Assembly (NCBI GenBank): GCA_024235655.1
Contig: JACKLY010000002.1
Coordinates: 248,001-312,000, forward strand
Direction of reading: 5' to 3'
Source of the DNA: Zoogloeaceae bacterium
Lineage (GTDB): Bacteria > Pseudomonadota > Gammaproteobacteria > Burkholderiales > Rhodocyclaceae
DNA: 64,000 bases
A program made the position numbers and the translations under genes. How positions within the stretch are numbered: position 1 is the first letter of the stretch; every line of letters starts with the position of its first letter. Under the pieces are notes generated by a model. The model was not told where the DNA came from. It made no database searches and worked only from the letters and a program-made list of their open reading frames with translations. This document shows positions 38,356-46,570 of this stretch, one piece after another.

Positions 38356-39665
38356 TCGCCAGCCACCACCACGGTCACCAGATGCTCGGGGCGCACATGC
38401 CGGGCAAAGGCAGCACGCACATCGGCGGCTGTCACTTTCCGGATATTCGTGGCGTAGGTATCAAGGTAATCCAGTGGCAGCCCATAAAAGCCGATCACAG
38501 CGACGTTGTCGAGAATCTTCCGGTTCGAATCCAGCCGCAGCGGAAAGCTGCCGACAATATTGGCCTTGGCGGCGGCCATTTCGCTTTCGCTCGGGCCTTC
38601 GGTGAGGAACTTCGCCAGCACTTCCCGCGTCACCTTGAGCGCATCCGCCGCCTGTTCGCGCTTGGTCTGCAGACCGATCTGGAACGGCCCCTGCTCCTTC
38701 ATCGGTGCGAAATAGCTATACACGCTGTAGGCGAAACCACGCTTGTCACGCACTTCCTTCATCAACCGGGAGACGAAACCGCCGCCACCGAGGCTGTAGT
38801 TGCCGACCATCAGCGCATAGAAATCGGGATCGCCACGCTTCAGCGCCGGCATGCCGATCTGGATATGCGCCTGGGCGGCATGATGCGGCAGGCGTAATTC
38901 TGCCGCCGGTGGCAAGGCCACGGCCGGCAGTTGCGCCTGCTCGCCACCGGCGGGCAAGGCTTCGGTCAGCTGCTGAGCCAGCGCCTCGGCTTCGGCACGA
39001 TTGAGCGCACCGACAATGGTGACGACCGCCGAACGGGCGACGTAGTTGGCAGCATGAAATTCGCGCAGGTCATCCAGCTTGATCGCCGCCAGGCTTTCCA
39101 CGCTCGGCTGCCGGCCATAGGGATGCTCGCCGTAGAGGCCAGCCCAGAAGGCACGCGAGGCAATGGTATCGGGGCGGGTCAGGGACTCGCGCAAGGCAGC
39201 GAGGCTGCGCGCACGCTCGCGCTCGAATACGGGCTCCGGGAAACGCGGTTCGGCAATCACCTGACGCATGATCTCGAAAGCAGCGGTGCGCTTGTCGGCA
39301 TCCGCCAGCGTGCGCAGGCTGACCGTCGCACGATCAGTATCCGCACCGCCACCCAGACGGGCACCAAGGTCGGCCAGCCGCATCGCCACTTCGGTTTCAT
39401 TCATGTTGCCGGCGCCCAGATCCATCAGGCCGCGTGTCAGTTGCGCCACGCCGGGCTTGTCGGCCGGATCCTGCGCGGCACCGGCGGCAAAATCGACCTG
39501 CACATCAACGATCGGCAGCGCACGGGTTTCCACAAAAAAGACCCTGGCGCCACTGGCCGCCGTCCATTGTTCAATCTTCACACCAGCCATCGCCAGGGGG
39601 GCAGACAGCAGCACCGCCACGGCAAACAGGGCTTTCATCTTCATTCTCATCATTTCCCTCGACAT
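38352..39665 (-). CDS. M16-family peptidase, subunit lacking the zinc motif
   Basis: A 437-residue protein with a signal peptide. The HxxEH zinc motif is absent; the corresponding region reads LMDLGAGNMNETEV. A later RGFAYSVYSYF segment matches the Arg/Tyr substrate-binding part. It is the non-catalytic half of a two-gene processing-peptidase pair with the next gene. ATG 39665 overlaps the upstream TGA (TGATG), but ATG codons 4, 5 and 7 residues in (GAGGGA nearby) are also possible starts. Confidence 0.92.
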
Positions 39666-41044
39666 CAGTGGCGGGCAGCGGCAGCCGGACGGCGTGGCGC
39701 ATTTTCCATGGGCTGTGGATCCAGTACGCCGACAGTCAGGCTTTCATCGACAAAATAACGCTTTGCCACTTCCTGTACCTGTTCCGCTGTCACGGCCTTC
39801 AGCTTTTCAATGATCTGCTCGCCGCTTTGGTAGGGCAGCCCGACGATTTCCAGTTGGCCGATTTCCATCGCCTGCGCAAACATCGAGTCGAGCTTGTAGA
39901 TTTCGCTGGCCACCAGCTGCGCCTTGGTACGGTTCAGTTCCTCGGCGGTGATGCCATCCGCCTGCACCCGGGTAATTTCTGCACGCAAGCCGGCTTCCAT
40001 CTCGGCCACGGTCTTGCCCTGAGAAGGTGTGCCGACGAGATAGAACATGCCGGGGCCACGAGCGCTGGCGTCGTACTCGGCGCCGGCGGACACGGCAAGG
40101 CGCTGCTCGCGCACCAGGCTCTTCGAGAAGCGGGCAGCGCCATGGCCGGACAACACACCGGCCAGCAGCTCCAGCGCATAGGGATCGACATCCTGCGCCA
40201 CATTGCGGATGACCGGTGCACGGTAGCCCATGATCACCACTGGCAGTTCCGCCGGTGCCTTGACCGTGACGCGACGGACCCCCGTCTGCGTCGGCTCCTC
40301 CTGTGGCTTGCGCACCGGCAGGGGACGCGCCTTCAGGGCGCCGTACTGCTTCTCGGCCGCCGTGAACACGGCCTTGTGGTCGACATCGCCAACCACCACC
40401 ATGGTGGCGTTGTTGGGCACGTACCAGCGCTCATACCAGTCGCGGGCATCCTGCACCGTCATGCTTTCCAGATCGTCCATCCAGCCGATGATCGGCCAGC
40501 GGTAGGGGTGCACCTTGAAAGCAACGGCATTCATGGTTTCAAACAGCAGCGATTGCGGCTGGTCGTCGGTGCGCAGGCGACGCTCTTCCATGACCACCTT
40601 GATTTCCTGCGCGAATTCGTCGGCAGAGAGGGTCAGGTGACGCATGCGATCGGCTTCCAGCGCAATCATTTCACCCAGCTTTTCCTTGGGCACCTGCTGG
40701 AAATAGGCAGTGTAGTCACGGCTGGTAAAGGCATTGTCGCGCCCCCCGGCGGCAGCCACGAGGCGATTGAACTCTCCCGGCCCGACCTTTGGTGTGCCCT
40801 TGAACATCATGTGCTCAAGCACGTGCGCAACGCCAGTGGCGCCGTTGTTCTCATCCATCGAGCCGGCGCGATACCAGACCATATGTACCGCGGTCGGTGC
40901 TCGGTGATCTTCCTTGACGATGATTTTCAGGCCATTGGCCAACGTATGCTCATAGGGATTGGCCAACGCGGGGATCGCCATTGCTGTGCAGAACAAGGCG
41001 GCCAATGGGGCAAGCAGCGGTCGGAGGTGTCTTCGCATGGTCAT
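39665..41044 (-). CDS. M16-family zinc peptidase, catalytic subunit
   Basis: A 459-residue protein starting at ATG 41044 (MTMRRHLRPLLAPLAAL, signal peptide). HVLEH provides the inverted zinc motif HxxEH, with the distal Glu in the EIKVVMEER region. It should act in the periplasm with its inactive partner. Substrates of these pairs in betaproteobacteria are not established. It is divergent from ftsY. Confidence 0.93.
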   Translation of the reverse strand: MTMRRHLRPLLAPLAALFCTAMAIPALANPYEHTLANGLKIIVKEDHRAPTAVHMVWYRAGSMDENNGATGVAHVLEHMMFKGTPKVGPGEFNRLVAAAGGRDNAFTSRDYTAYFQQVPKEKLGEMIALEADRMRHLTLSADEFAQEIKVVMEERRLRTDDQPQSLLFETMNAVAFKVHPYRWPIIGWMDDLESMTVQDARDWYERWYVPNNATMVVVGDVDHKAVFTAAEKQYGALKARPLPVRKPQEEPTQTGVRRVTVKAPAELPVVIMGYRAPVIRNVAQDVDPYALELLAGVLSGHGAARFSKSLVREQRLAVSAGAEYDASARGPGMFYLVGTPSQGKTVAEMEAGLRAEITRVQADGITAEELNRTKAQLVASEIYKLDSMFAQAMEIGQLEIVGLPYQSGEQIIEKLKAVTAEQVQEVAKRYFVDESLTVGVLDPQPMENAPRRPAAAARH

Positions 41045-41210
41045 CGGGGGCTTCTGATAAAATTTGGGGCTGATTGAGTTGAACGAGGATTGGCAGTTTT
41101 TCTTCGGCCAAGGCAAAGCCAGCACAGATTCAAACGACATCGGGCGACAATCTTAACACTGGCGCCCGAGCTTCATTCCTGATGCAACACCCCTACGACA
41201 CGGACCCCGC

Positions 41211-42188
41211 ATGTTTGGTTTCCTGAAAAAACCGCCGACCGAAAACGAAGCCGCCCCTGGCAACCCCGACAATGCGCCGCAAGTATCCTGGCGCGAGCGC
41301 CTGAAGTTCGGGTTGTCGCGCACCCGTGCCCAGCTCGGTGGCAAGATGAAATCGATCTTTGCCCGGGGCAAGGTGGATGACGAACTGCTGGAAGAACTGG
41401 AAACGCTGCTGGTAACCAGCGACGTCGGCATGGACGCCACCCAGCACCTGCTGCACGAGCTGAAGCTGCGCGCCAAGCGTGACAAGCTGGACACCCCGGA
41501 GGGCATCCAGAAGGCGCTGGCCGATGTGCTGCACGATCTGCTCAAGCCACTGGAGCAGCCGCTGGATGTGTCCTCCCACAAGCCGTACATCATCATGATC
41601 GCCGGCATCAACGGCGCCGGCAAAACGACCTCGATCGGCAAACTGGCCAAGTATTTTCAGGCGCAGGGAAAATCCGTTCTGCTGGCTGCCGGCGATACCT
41701 TCCGCGCTGCGGCTCGCGAACAGCTGATGACCTGGGGTACGCGCAACAATGTGACAGTCATCGCGCAGGATGGCGGCGACCCCGGTGCGGTCATTTTTGA
41801 TGCCATAGCAGCGGCCAAGGCGCGCGGCATCGACATTGTCCTCGCCGACACTGCCGGCCGCCTGCCGACGCAACTGCACCTGATGGAAGAAATCGCCAAG
41901 GTGCGCCGGGTCATCCAGAAAGCGGAACCCTCCGGCCCGCACGAAACATTGCTGGTGCTTGATGCCAACATCGGGCAGAACGCACTGATGCAGGTGAAAG
42001 CCTTCGACAAGGCAATCAGCGTGACCGGCCTCGTCGTCACCAAGCTGGACGGCACGGCCAAGGGCGGCGTGCTGGCAGCCATTGCTCGCCAGTGTCCGAA
42101 GCCGGTGCGCTTCATTGGTGTCGGTGAAGGCATCGATGACCTGCGCCCCTTTGTGGCGCGTGACTTCGTGGACGCCCTGTTCGAATGA
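41211..42188 (+). CDS. ftsY: Signal recognition particle receptor FtsY
   Basis: A 325-residue protein with a short acidic-poor N-terminus, the N domain, and the G domain: GINGAGKTTSIGKLA (about 131-145), DTFRAAAREQL, DTAGRLP, TKLDGTAKGG and FIGVGEGIDDLRPF. It docks SRP-ribosome complexes at the inner membrane. It overlaps ftsE by 4 bp (ATGA). Confidence 0.97.
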   Translation: MFGFLKKPPTENEAAPGNPDNAPQVSWRERLKFGLSRTRAQLGGKMKSIFARGKVDDELLEELETLLVTSDVGMDATQHLLHELKLRAKRDKLDTPEGIQKALADVLHDLLKPLEQPLDVSSHKPYIIMIAGINGAGKTTSIGKLAKYFQAQGKSVLLAAGDTFRAAAREQLMTWGTRNNVTVIAQDGGDPGAVIFDAIAAAKARGIDIVLADTAGRLPTQLHLMEEIAKVRRVIQKAEPSGPHETLLVLDANIGQNALMQVKAFDKAISVTGLVVTKLDGTAKGGVLAAIARQCPKPVRFIGVGEGIDDLRPFVARDFVDALFE

Positions 42189-42838
42189 TCGTCTGCTCTG
42201 CGGTTGGCAAACGCTATCCGGGTGGCCTGACGGCACTCGATGGCGTCAGTTGCGAGATCAAGGCCGGTGAAATGGTCTTCGTCACCGGCCACTCGGGCGC
42301 CGGCAAATCGACACTGGTCAAGCTGATTGCCGCCATTGATCGCCCGACCTCGGGCAGCATCGTGGTCAACGGCCAGAACCTGTCTGCCCTCCGCGGCAGC
42401 GCCCTGCCCTACCTGAGACGCAATTTCGGGCTGGTCTTTCAGGATCAGAAGCTGCTTTTCGACCGCAGCGCACTCGAAAACGTGCTACTGCCGCTGGCCA
42501 TCACCGGCACGCCGATTGGCGATGCCACCCGCCGTGCCCAGGCGGCACTGGACAAGGTCGGCCTGCTTGATCGCGCCAAGGCCAACCCGATTGCCCTCTC
42601 CGGCGGCGAGCAGCAGCGACTGGCGATTGCCCGTGCAGTAGTCAACCGGCCGGCCATCCTGATTGCCGATGAGCCTTCGGCCAATCTCGATAGCGACTCC
42701 GCCGCCGAGATATTCGCCATTTTCCGCGCCTTCCACCAAGTCGGCGTCACCGTCATCATTGCCACCCACGACCCCTTGTGGAGCGAAAGCCCGGATGGAC
42801 GCGCGCTACACCTGGCCCACGGCAGGTTGCTGACATGA
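42185..42838 (+). CDS. ftsE: Cell division ATP-binding protein FtsE
   Basis: A 217-residue ABC ATPase: GHSGAGKSTLVKLI (Walker A), LSGGEQQRLAIARA (signature), ILIADEPSANLD (Walker B). It works with FtsX to activate septal peptidoglycan hydrolases. It is coupled by ATGA overlaps to both ftsY and ftsX. Confidence 0.96.
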   Translation: MIVCSAVGKRYPGGLTALDGVSCEIKAGEMVFVTGHSGAGKSTLVKLIAAIDRPTSGSIVVNGQNLSALRGSALPYLRRNFGLVFQDQKLLFDRSALENVLLPLAITGTPIGDATRRAQAALDKVGLLDRAKANPIALSGGEQQRLAIARAVVNRPAILIADEPSANLDSDSAAEIFAIFRAFHQVGVTVIIATHDPLWSESPDGRALHLAHGRLLT

Positions 42839-43734
42839 GCGCCTGGATCAACCAGCATCGGGCGGCATTGCGCGACGCGCTGCGCCGCCTGGCGTCATCA
42901 CCGCTGAACACGCTGCTTTCACTGTTCGTCATTGGCATTGCACTAACCCTGCCCGCCGCCGGCTGGCTGCTCATCGACAACGCCCAGAATGCCGCCAGCA
43001 GCGCCGCCGGCACCCAGCAGATCAGCCTGTTCATGGCACTGGATGCCGACAAGAAGGCACTGGCCGAGATCGAATCACGGCTGAAACTGGAAATGGCCGA
43101 CCGCTGGCGCTTCGTCTCGCGTGAAGAGGCCATCAAGCATATGGAAGCAACGGCCGGCATGGGCGAACTGATCGCCAGCCTGCCAAAAAACCCGCTGCCG
43201 GACGCCTTCATCGTCGAACCGCTGGATGTGGCACCCGCCGCCATGGAAAAACTGGCGGCCAACTTCCGCGAATGGCCCCGTGTCGAACATGTGCAGCTGG
43301 ATTCCGGCTGGGTCAAGCGCTTCGATGCCTTGCTGCGCATCGGCCGGCTGGGCGTCGGCATGCTCGCTGCCGTTTTCGCCATGGCGCTGGTGGTGGTCAC
43401 CTTCAACACCATCCGCCTGCAGATTCTCGCCCATGCCACCGAAATCGAAGTGGCAAGGCTGATTGGCGCCACCGATGCCTGGATTCGCCGACCCTTCACC
43501 TACTTCGGCGCACTCCAGGGCGGCCTTGGCGGCCTGTTTTCTGCCCTGCTGCTGGCCATTGGCAGCTCTCTGCTGGCCGAACCGGTCAGCGAACTGGCCG
43601 TGCTCTACGGCGCCAGCTTCGGACTGCAAGGCCCCTCCGCCGGCCTTACCGGTCTACTCACTGGTGCCGGTGCCACCCTCGGCTGGCTCGGCGCCCAGAT
43701 CTCGGTCAGCCTCAGCCTGCGCCAGCATCGTTGA
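42835..43734 (+). CDS. ftsX: Cell division protein FtsX
   Basis: A 299-residue protein starting at ATG 42835, overlapping the ftsE stop. One membrane helix (about 20-45), a periplasmic loop (about 50-165), then three more helices (FAMALVVVTFNTIRL, QGGLGGLFSALLLAIG, GLLTGAGATLGWLGAQI). Typical FtsX topology and length. Confidence 0.95.
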   Translation: MSAWINQHRAALRDALRRLASSPLNTLLSLFVIGIALTLPAAGWLLIDNAQNAASSAAGTQQISLFMALDADKKALAEIESRLKLEMADRWRFVSREEAIKHMEATAGMGELIASLPKNPLPDAFIVEPLDVAPAAMEKLAANFREWPRVEHVQLDSGWVKRFDALLRIGRLGVGMLAAVFAMALVVVTFNTIRLQILAHATEIEVARLIGATDAWIRRPFTYFGALQGGLGGLFSALLLAIGSSLLAEPVSELAVLYGASFGLQGPSAGLTGLLTGAGATLGWLGAQISVSLSLRQHR

Positions 43735-43946
43735 AGCAGCCACCTGCCCGCTGGCAAAGTTGGCGTAATTTACAATGTTTTAAGCCGAACCCGCTCTATT
43801 ACTGGGCGTTCCGGTTTCGTCATGTGGCGTAATTCTCATAGTTTACGAGTTTAGGTACAGGTTTTTCACCAACACACCCGACACAGCGCGACCCGATCCA
43901 GCCCACACCAGCAAAAAAATCATCGTTTCTTGCGAACCTCTCAAAC
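43735..43946. other. ftsX-rpoH intergenic region, with a direct repeat
   Basis: This AT-richer stretch holds two copies of TGGCGTAATT at 43761-43770 and 43825-43834, 64 bp apart, each followed by a similar A/T-rich tail. No gene or clear terminator is seen. It probably contains rpoH promoters. Confidence 0.5.
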
Positions 43947-43948
43947 TT

Positions 43949-43975
43949 TTAGCACTCCATGTACGCGAGTGCTAA
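43949..43975. promoter_or_regulatory. CIRCE element (HrcA operator) upstream of rpoH
   Basis: TTAGCACTC-N9-GAGTGCTAA is an exact match to the CIRCE consensus; the arms extend to 11 bp with the flanking TT/AA. It ends 33 bp before the rpoH ATG, with GGAGGA at 43996 between. HrcA bound here would repress rpoH. Confidence 0.95.
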
Positions 43976-44008
43976 AATGTTTGTGAACCCTTTTGGAGGA
44001 CAACGCTC

Positions 44009-44854
44009 ATGACGAATGCTCTGGCTCTTTCGATGCCCAGTGCGGTCGGCAACCTGGATGCCTACATCCAGTCAGCGAACCGTTTTCCGATGCTCACCGA
44101 AGCAGAGGAGGTTTCGCTTGCCCGCCGCTTCCGCGAGGAAGAGGATCTTGATGCTGCCCGCCAGCTGGTGCTGTCGCACCTGCGGCTGGTGGTTTCGATC
44201 GCACGCGGCTACCTCGGCTACGGCCTGCCCCACGCTGACCTGATCCAGGAAGGCAATATCGGCCTGATGAAGGCGGTGAAACGTTACGACCCGGACAGGG
44301 GCGTACGGCTGGTGTCGTTCGCCATCCACTGGATCAAGGCGGAAATTCACGAATACGTGCTGAAGAACTGGCGCATGGCCAAGGTGGCAACCACCAAGGC
44401 ACAGCGCAAGCTGTTCTTCAACCTGCGCAGCATGAAGCCGGGCAGCGAAGCTTTGACACCTGGCCAGACGCTGGATGTAGCCAACAAGCTGGGGGTCAAG
44501 CCGGAAGAAGTCACCGAGATGGAAACCCGTCTCGCCGGGCATGACCTGGCGCTGGATGGCAAGGATGACGAGGACGAGAACTTCGCACCGATCACCTGGC
44601 TGGCAGACAGCCACAGCGAACCAACCCGCGTGCTTGAAGCCCGAGAGTACGACCGTCTGCAGAGCGACGGCCTGCAAACGGCACTGGCCGGGCTGGACGA
44701 GCGCAGCCGCCGTATTGTCGAAGCACGCTGGCTGGCCGATGGCGACAGCGCCACCCTGCATGATCTGGCCGCAGAATTTGGCGTCTCCGCCGAGCGTATC
44801 CGCCAGATCGAGGTAAAGGCACTGCAGAAGATGAAGGGGCTGCTGACGGCATAG
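44009..44854 (+). CDS. rpoH: RNA polymerase sigma-32 factor
   Basis: A 281-residue sigma-70-family factor. Region 2 has LIQEGNIGLMKAVKRYDPDRGVR, the RpoH box QRKLFFNLR is at about 132-140, and region 4 ends GVSAERIRQIEVKALQKMK. It directs heat-shock transcription. A strong ribosome-binding site (GGAGGA) precedes ATG 44009. A CIRCE element lies in its leader/promoter region, and a terminator follows. Confidence 0.97.
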   Translation: MTNALALSMPSAVGNLDAYIQSANRFPMLTEAEEVSLARRFREEEDLDAARQLVLSHLRLVVSIARGYLGYGLPHADLIQEGNIGLMKAVKRYDPDRGVRLVSFAIHWIKAEIHEYVLKNWRMAKVATTKAQRKLFFNLRSMKPGSEALTPGQTLDVANKLGVKPEEVTEMETRLAGHDLALDGKDDEDENFAPITWLADSHSEPTRVLEAREYDRLQSDGLQTALAGLDERSRRIVEARWLADGDSATLHDLAAEFGVSAERIRQIEVKALQKMKGLLTA

Positions 44855-44876
44855 AATGGCGACAGCCAACTTCTCC

Positions 44877-44902
44877 AGCAACGCGGCTACGGCCGCGTTG
44901 CT
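44877..44902 (+). terminator. Intrinsic terminator of rpoH
   Basis: AGCAACGCGG-CTACGG-CCGCGTTGCT is a perfect 10-bp stem with a 6-nt loop, 22 bp after the rpoH stop. The tail (CGTTTC) is only short in T. Confidence 0.8.
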
Positions 44903-44979
44903 CGTTTCAGGCTGCCGACTGATCGCGTAGGGATGGCATAATCCCGGTCGAATCAGTGCACTTTCGATACGTTCCTGAC

Positions 44980-45726
44980 ATGAAAACGTTCTACGACCAA
45001 TTGCAAGTCAGCCCACTGGCCAGCCGCGAAGTCATCATTGCTGCGCACGAGCGCCTGGTTGCCGGCCTCGATGAAAGCACGCCGGAAGGCCTGCGCCAGC
45101 GCAAGGCGCTCAACGATGCCTTGTTCACCCTGAGCGATCCGGAGCGTCGTGAACGTTATGACCGCATCCTGCTCGGCATGGCACTCCCCGATCAGGCCAG
45201 CGCAACCCATAAACGCTCCAAGGCCGTCCCCATTCTTTTATGGTTGGGTGCCTGCGCAGTTGCCCTCAGCTATGTGCAATATTCCCGCTCCAGCCAGCAA
45301 AAAATGGTCGAGCAGCAGCAACAGCGGGTGCGCGACATGATCGCTGCCGAAGAGCGCATGCAGGACCCACGCTCGGCCGAAGAAAAAGCGGCGGACCGTG
45401 AAGCGGCGCGTCTGCGCCGGGAAGAAGAACAACTGGCGCGTGAAGAACGCCAACGCGAACTGGCCCTGCAACGCGCGGAGCAGGAACAGCAGCGCGCCTT
45501 TGAACAGGCACGGCGCGAAGCCGACAACAACATGCGCAGCCGGCAACGCACGGAAGAAAAAGACGCACGTGAAGAAGAGCGCGCACTGCGCAATGCCGAG
45601 CGTCAGCAACAGCAGGACCAGGAACGCGAGTACAGGGAAGCACAGCGCCGGCTGGAAAAGGAGAAGGCGCTGGCACGCAAACTGGAAGCCGAAAACGACC
45701 CTTATCGCCGCCCTGTTCCCTATTAG
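44980..45726 (+). CDS. J-domain-like membrane protein without HPD, with long charged coiled coil
   Basis: A 248-residue protein starting at ATG 44980 (MKTFYDQLQVSP). Residues about 1-65 look like a J domain (LNDALFTLSDPERRERYDRIL), but the HPD tripeptide needed to stimulate DnaK is absent (AHERLVAGLDES in its place). One membrane helix follows (VPILLWLGACAVALSYV), then about 150 residues of Glu/Arg/Gln-rich coiled coil. It lies just after rpoH. A chaperone link is suggested only by fold and place. Confidence 0.8.
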   Translation: MKTFYDQLQVSPLASREVIIAAHERLVAGLDESTPEGLRQRKALNDALFTLSDPERRERYDRILLGMALPDQASATHKRSKAVPILLWLGACAVALSYVQYSRSSQQKMVEQQQQRVRDMIAAEERMQDPRSAEEKAADREAARLRREEEQLAREERQRELALQRAEQEQQRAFEQARREADNNMRSRQRTEEKDAREEERALRNAERQQQQDQEREYREAQRRLEKEKALARKLEAENDPYRRPVPY

Positions 45727-46054
45727 CAGACAATAAGCCGCTGCCGCCAACTCGCGCCGCCCCCGCTTTCGCCCCTGCCTGAACCACAGGCGGAGGAGAA
45801 GCTCCACAAACTTGCGCAGCCGAAATATTTGTTCGTTGCAGCAAATATCTTCAGAAAACCCCCTTCACTTCTCTGCCAGCAACCACTTCGCAGATATTGC
45901 AACGCAATAACTGAACTAAAGTTTGTCTTTTGCAATCATAGACTTGCAAGCAAATTTTTATTGCCACAGCGAAAAGGCCTGTTTACACTGCATCCTGATT
46001 TTTGATCTAGATCAAATCCTGACGACTGGCCGACATCGATGTTCCGGGGGGGCG
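45727..46054. other. Gene-free AT-rich control region before the oxidase operon
   Basis: This 328-bp stretch has no plausible gene. It is clearly richer in A/T than its surroundings and contains inverted repeats ATATTTG-N10-CAAATAT (45825-45848) and TATTGC-AAC-GCAATA (45895-45909), plus an FNR-type box (46002-46015). A TTTACA -35-like element is at 45982. It probably holds the promoter of DUF2244-coxBA. Confidence 0.7.
46002..46015. promoter_or_regulatory. FNR/Anr-type binding site
   Basis: TTGAT-CTAG-ATCAA is a perfect match to the FNR consensus TTGAT-N4-ATCAA. It is centred about 47 bp before the DUF2244 ATG, so close to the gene that it more likely overlaps the core promoter (repression without oxygen) than acts at -41.5; that is inference. 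Confidence 0.82.
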
Positions 46055-46570
46055 ATGGCCTTGATGCTCACACACACTGCAGCAGGAGATGCCTGGGTGG
46101 CGCGGCCGAACCACGCCCTGAGCATGCTGCAGTCCCGAGTGCTGATGCTGGCGGTGGCGGGAATCACTGGCGTCATTGCCCTGGCTTTTGCCGCTGTGGG
46201 CGCCTGGCTGGTCATTCCTTTCGCCGGGCTGGAGATTGTCGCGCTCTGGCTGGCGCTCAGACACCTGCAACGCCACGCCGATGACGAAGAACGCCTGGAC
46301 ATTGACGACACACAGATTTCGATACGGCGCCACACCGCCGGTCGGGTTGAGCACTACCAGTTCCAGCGCTATTGGGCACAACTGCGCATTGAACACCTCG
46401 ATGGACGCTCAGGCACCCGCCTCTTCCTGCGCTCCCACGGGCGCGAAGTTGAAATCGGGCGACTGCTCACCGAAGAACAGAAGGAAAACCTGGCCGATGA
46501 TCTGAAAACAAGGCTGGGCGCAGTAGAACAACAACGTATCAGACAAATTGCACCGGAGGAGGGAAATTGA
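46055..46570 (+). CDS. DUF2244 membrane protein
   Basis: A 171-residue protein starting at ATG 46055 (MALMLTHTAAG). Two membrane helices (about 27-70) are followed by a soluble beta-rich tail (LRIEHLDGRSGTRLFLRSHGREVEIG), the DUF2244 pattern. It directly precedes coxB and shares its stop with the coxB start (TTGA). Function unknown; a role in oxidase assembly is suggested by position. Confidence 0.82.
   Translation: MALMLTHTAAGDAWVARPNHALSMLQSRVLMLAVAGITGVIALAFAAVGAWLVIPFAGLEIVALWLALRHLQRHADDEERLDIDDTQISIRRHTAGRVEHYQFQRYWAQLRIEHLDGRSGTRLFLRSHGREVEIGRLLTEEQKENLADDLKTRLGAVEQQRIRQIAPEEGN

Noticed and set aside
39434..41077. 547-codon open frame antisense to the M16 peptidases
   Set aside because: Both M16 genes have full motifs; the opposite frame is low-complexity His/Arg/Gln-rich.
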